A DNA stretch of 64,000 bases from Aphodousia faecalis. Its GTDB lineage: Bacteria > Pseudomonadota > Gammaproteobacteria > Burkholderiales > Burkholderiaceae_F. The notes beneath the pieces were generated by a model that worked only from the letters and a program-made list of their open reading frames with translations, did not search any database and was not told where the DNA came from. Where the stretch lies: positions 1 through 64,000 of the forward strand of contig DVGM01000013.1 of NCBI GenBank assembly GCA_018712705.1. Direction: 5' to 3'. The position numbers and the translations under genes were made by a program. Of the stretch, positions 63,797 to 64,000 are shown piece by piece; position 1 is the first letter of the stretch; every line of letters begins with the position of its first letter.

Positions 63797-64000
63797 TTAG
63801 TAAGCGGGCGTGTACATGCTCGCTTTAATCGCAGCATGCAAATCTTGCGGTCTTTCGATACCGGCAAGTCCCTTTTCAAACGCGTATTCAGCCACCGCAA
63901 CAGCAATTGCCTCAGAAATCGGGCGAATGTCATTGAGTGACGGATAGAGACTGCCGCGCTTGAGATCGTCTTCGCTGACAAGTTCTGCCAACTTACGAGC
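63797..64000 (-). CDS. malic enzyme, C-terminal end only
   Basis: The last 67 codons of a gene entering from the right edge: ARKLAELVSEDDLKRGSLYP, then SLNDIRPISEAIAVAVAEYA and RPQDLHAAIKASMYTPAY. This is the typical C-terminus of NAD-type (SfcA/MaeA) malic enzymes that make pyruvate from malate. The N-terminal part and cofactor region are outside the window. Confidence 0.82.
   Translation of the reverse strand, partial: ARKLAELVSEDDLKRGSLYPSLNDIRPISEAIAVAVAEYAFEKGLAGIERPQDLHAAIKASMYTPAY

Noticed and set aside
1..64000. CRISPR array
   Set aside because: No regularly spaced repeats were found. The repeated shufflon sites are 386-442 bp apart and flank coding cassettes.

Overview
The window holds most of an integrated contractile-tailed (myovirus-type) prophage, from the left edge to about 40.6 kb, followed by about 23 kb of ordinary bacterial chromosome. 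The chromosomal genes (gyrA-cmk-rpsA-ihfB, proBA, long-form queF, hemG, scpA, a large malic enzyme) and the moderate GC suggest a betaproteobacterium of the Burkholderiales, most likely a gut Sutterellaceae such as Parasutterella or Sutterella. That assignment is inferred from gene content and not tested.

Prophage layout. A divergent switch lies at about 30.1 kb: an S24-type CI repressor reads right and a small Cro-like protein reads left. Leftward from it come a DUF1376 replication-type protein, small early genes, a PD-(D/E)XK nuclease, a tRNA-Asn, a ParB-methyltransferase broken at a G10 tract, terminases, portal, head, tail sheath, tube, tape measure, baseplate, the tail fibre, fibre chaperone, holin and endolysin. 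The endolysin runs off the left edge, so that end of the prophage is not in view. Rightward, a second promoter resembling the Cro promoter drives RecT, an exonuclease, DUF2303, an AlpA-like protein, two methyltransferases and an array of DUF551-like proteins.

The most striking system is at 2.2-6.4 kb. The tail-fibre gene (5333-6385, minus) ends in a phage-borne shufflon. Five segments are bounded by six related sites (3479, 3922, 4305, 4740, 5139 and 5554). Each segment carries two back-to-back 3' coding cassettes, ten in total. Every cassette begins in the same frame with P-N-(I/M)-(T/S/R)-G and ends in a conserved (M/I)II(K/R)-type tail. In all five segments the two convergent cassettes overlap by exactly 28 bp, so one near-palindrome encodes both C-termini. 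A tyrosine recombinase gene (2239-3369) sits beside the array and shares its start-codon bases with the divergent fibre-assembly gene. The phage can plausibly switch among ten receptor-binding tips.

A second theme is phase-variable methylation. The ParB-methyltransferase is split at a G10 tract (apparently OFF). The C5-methyltransferase is intact but has a G9 tract (apparently ON), and a second long, plausible reading frame runs through the same DNA.

The chromosomal part (40.8-64 kb) carries a radical-SAM activase-like protein, queF, a BrnQ transporter, a DUF362 protein, proA/proB, an M20 amidohydrolase with a transporter, ihfB, rpsA, cmk, gyrA, an amidohydrolase/deaminase, an OmpA-family protein, gph, hemG, fadD, a TerC-family protein, scpA and the 3' end of a malic enzyme. 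Intrinsic terminators separate most units.
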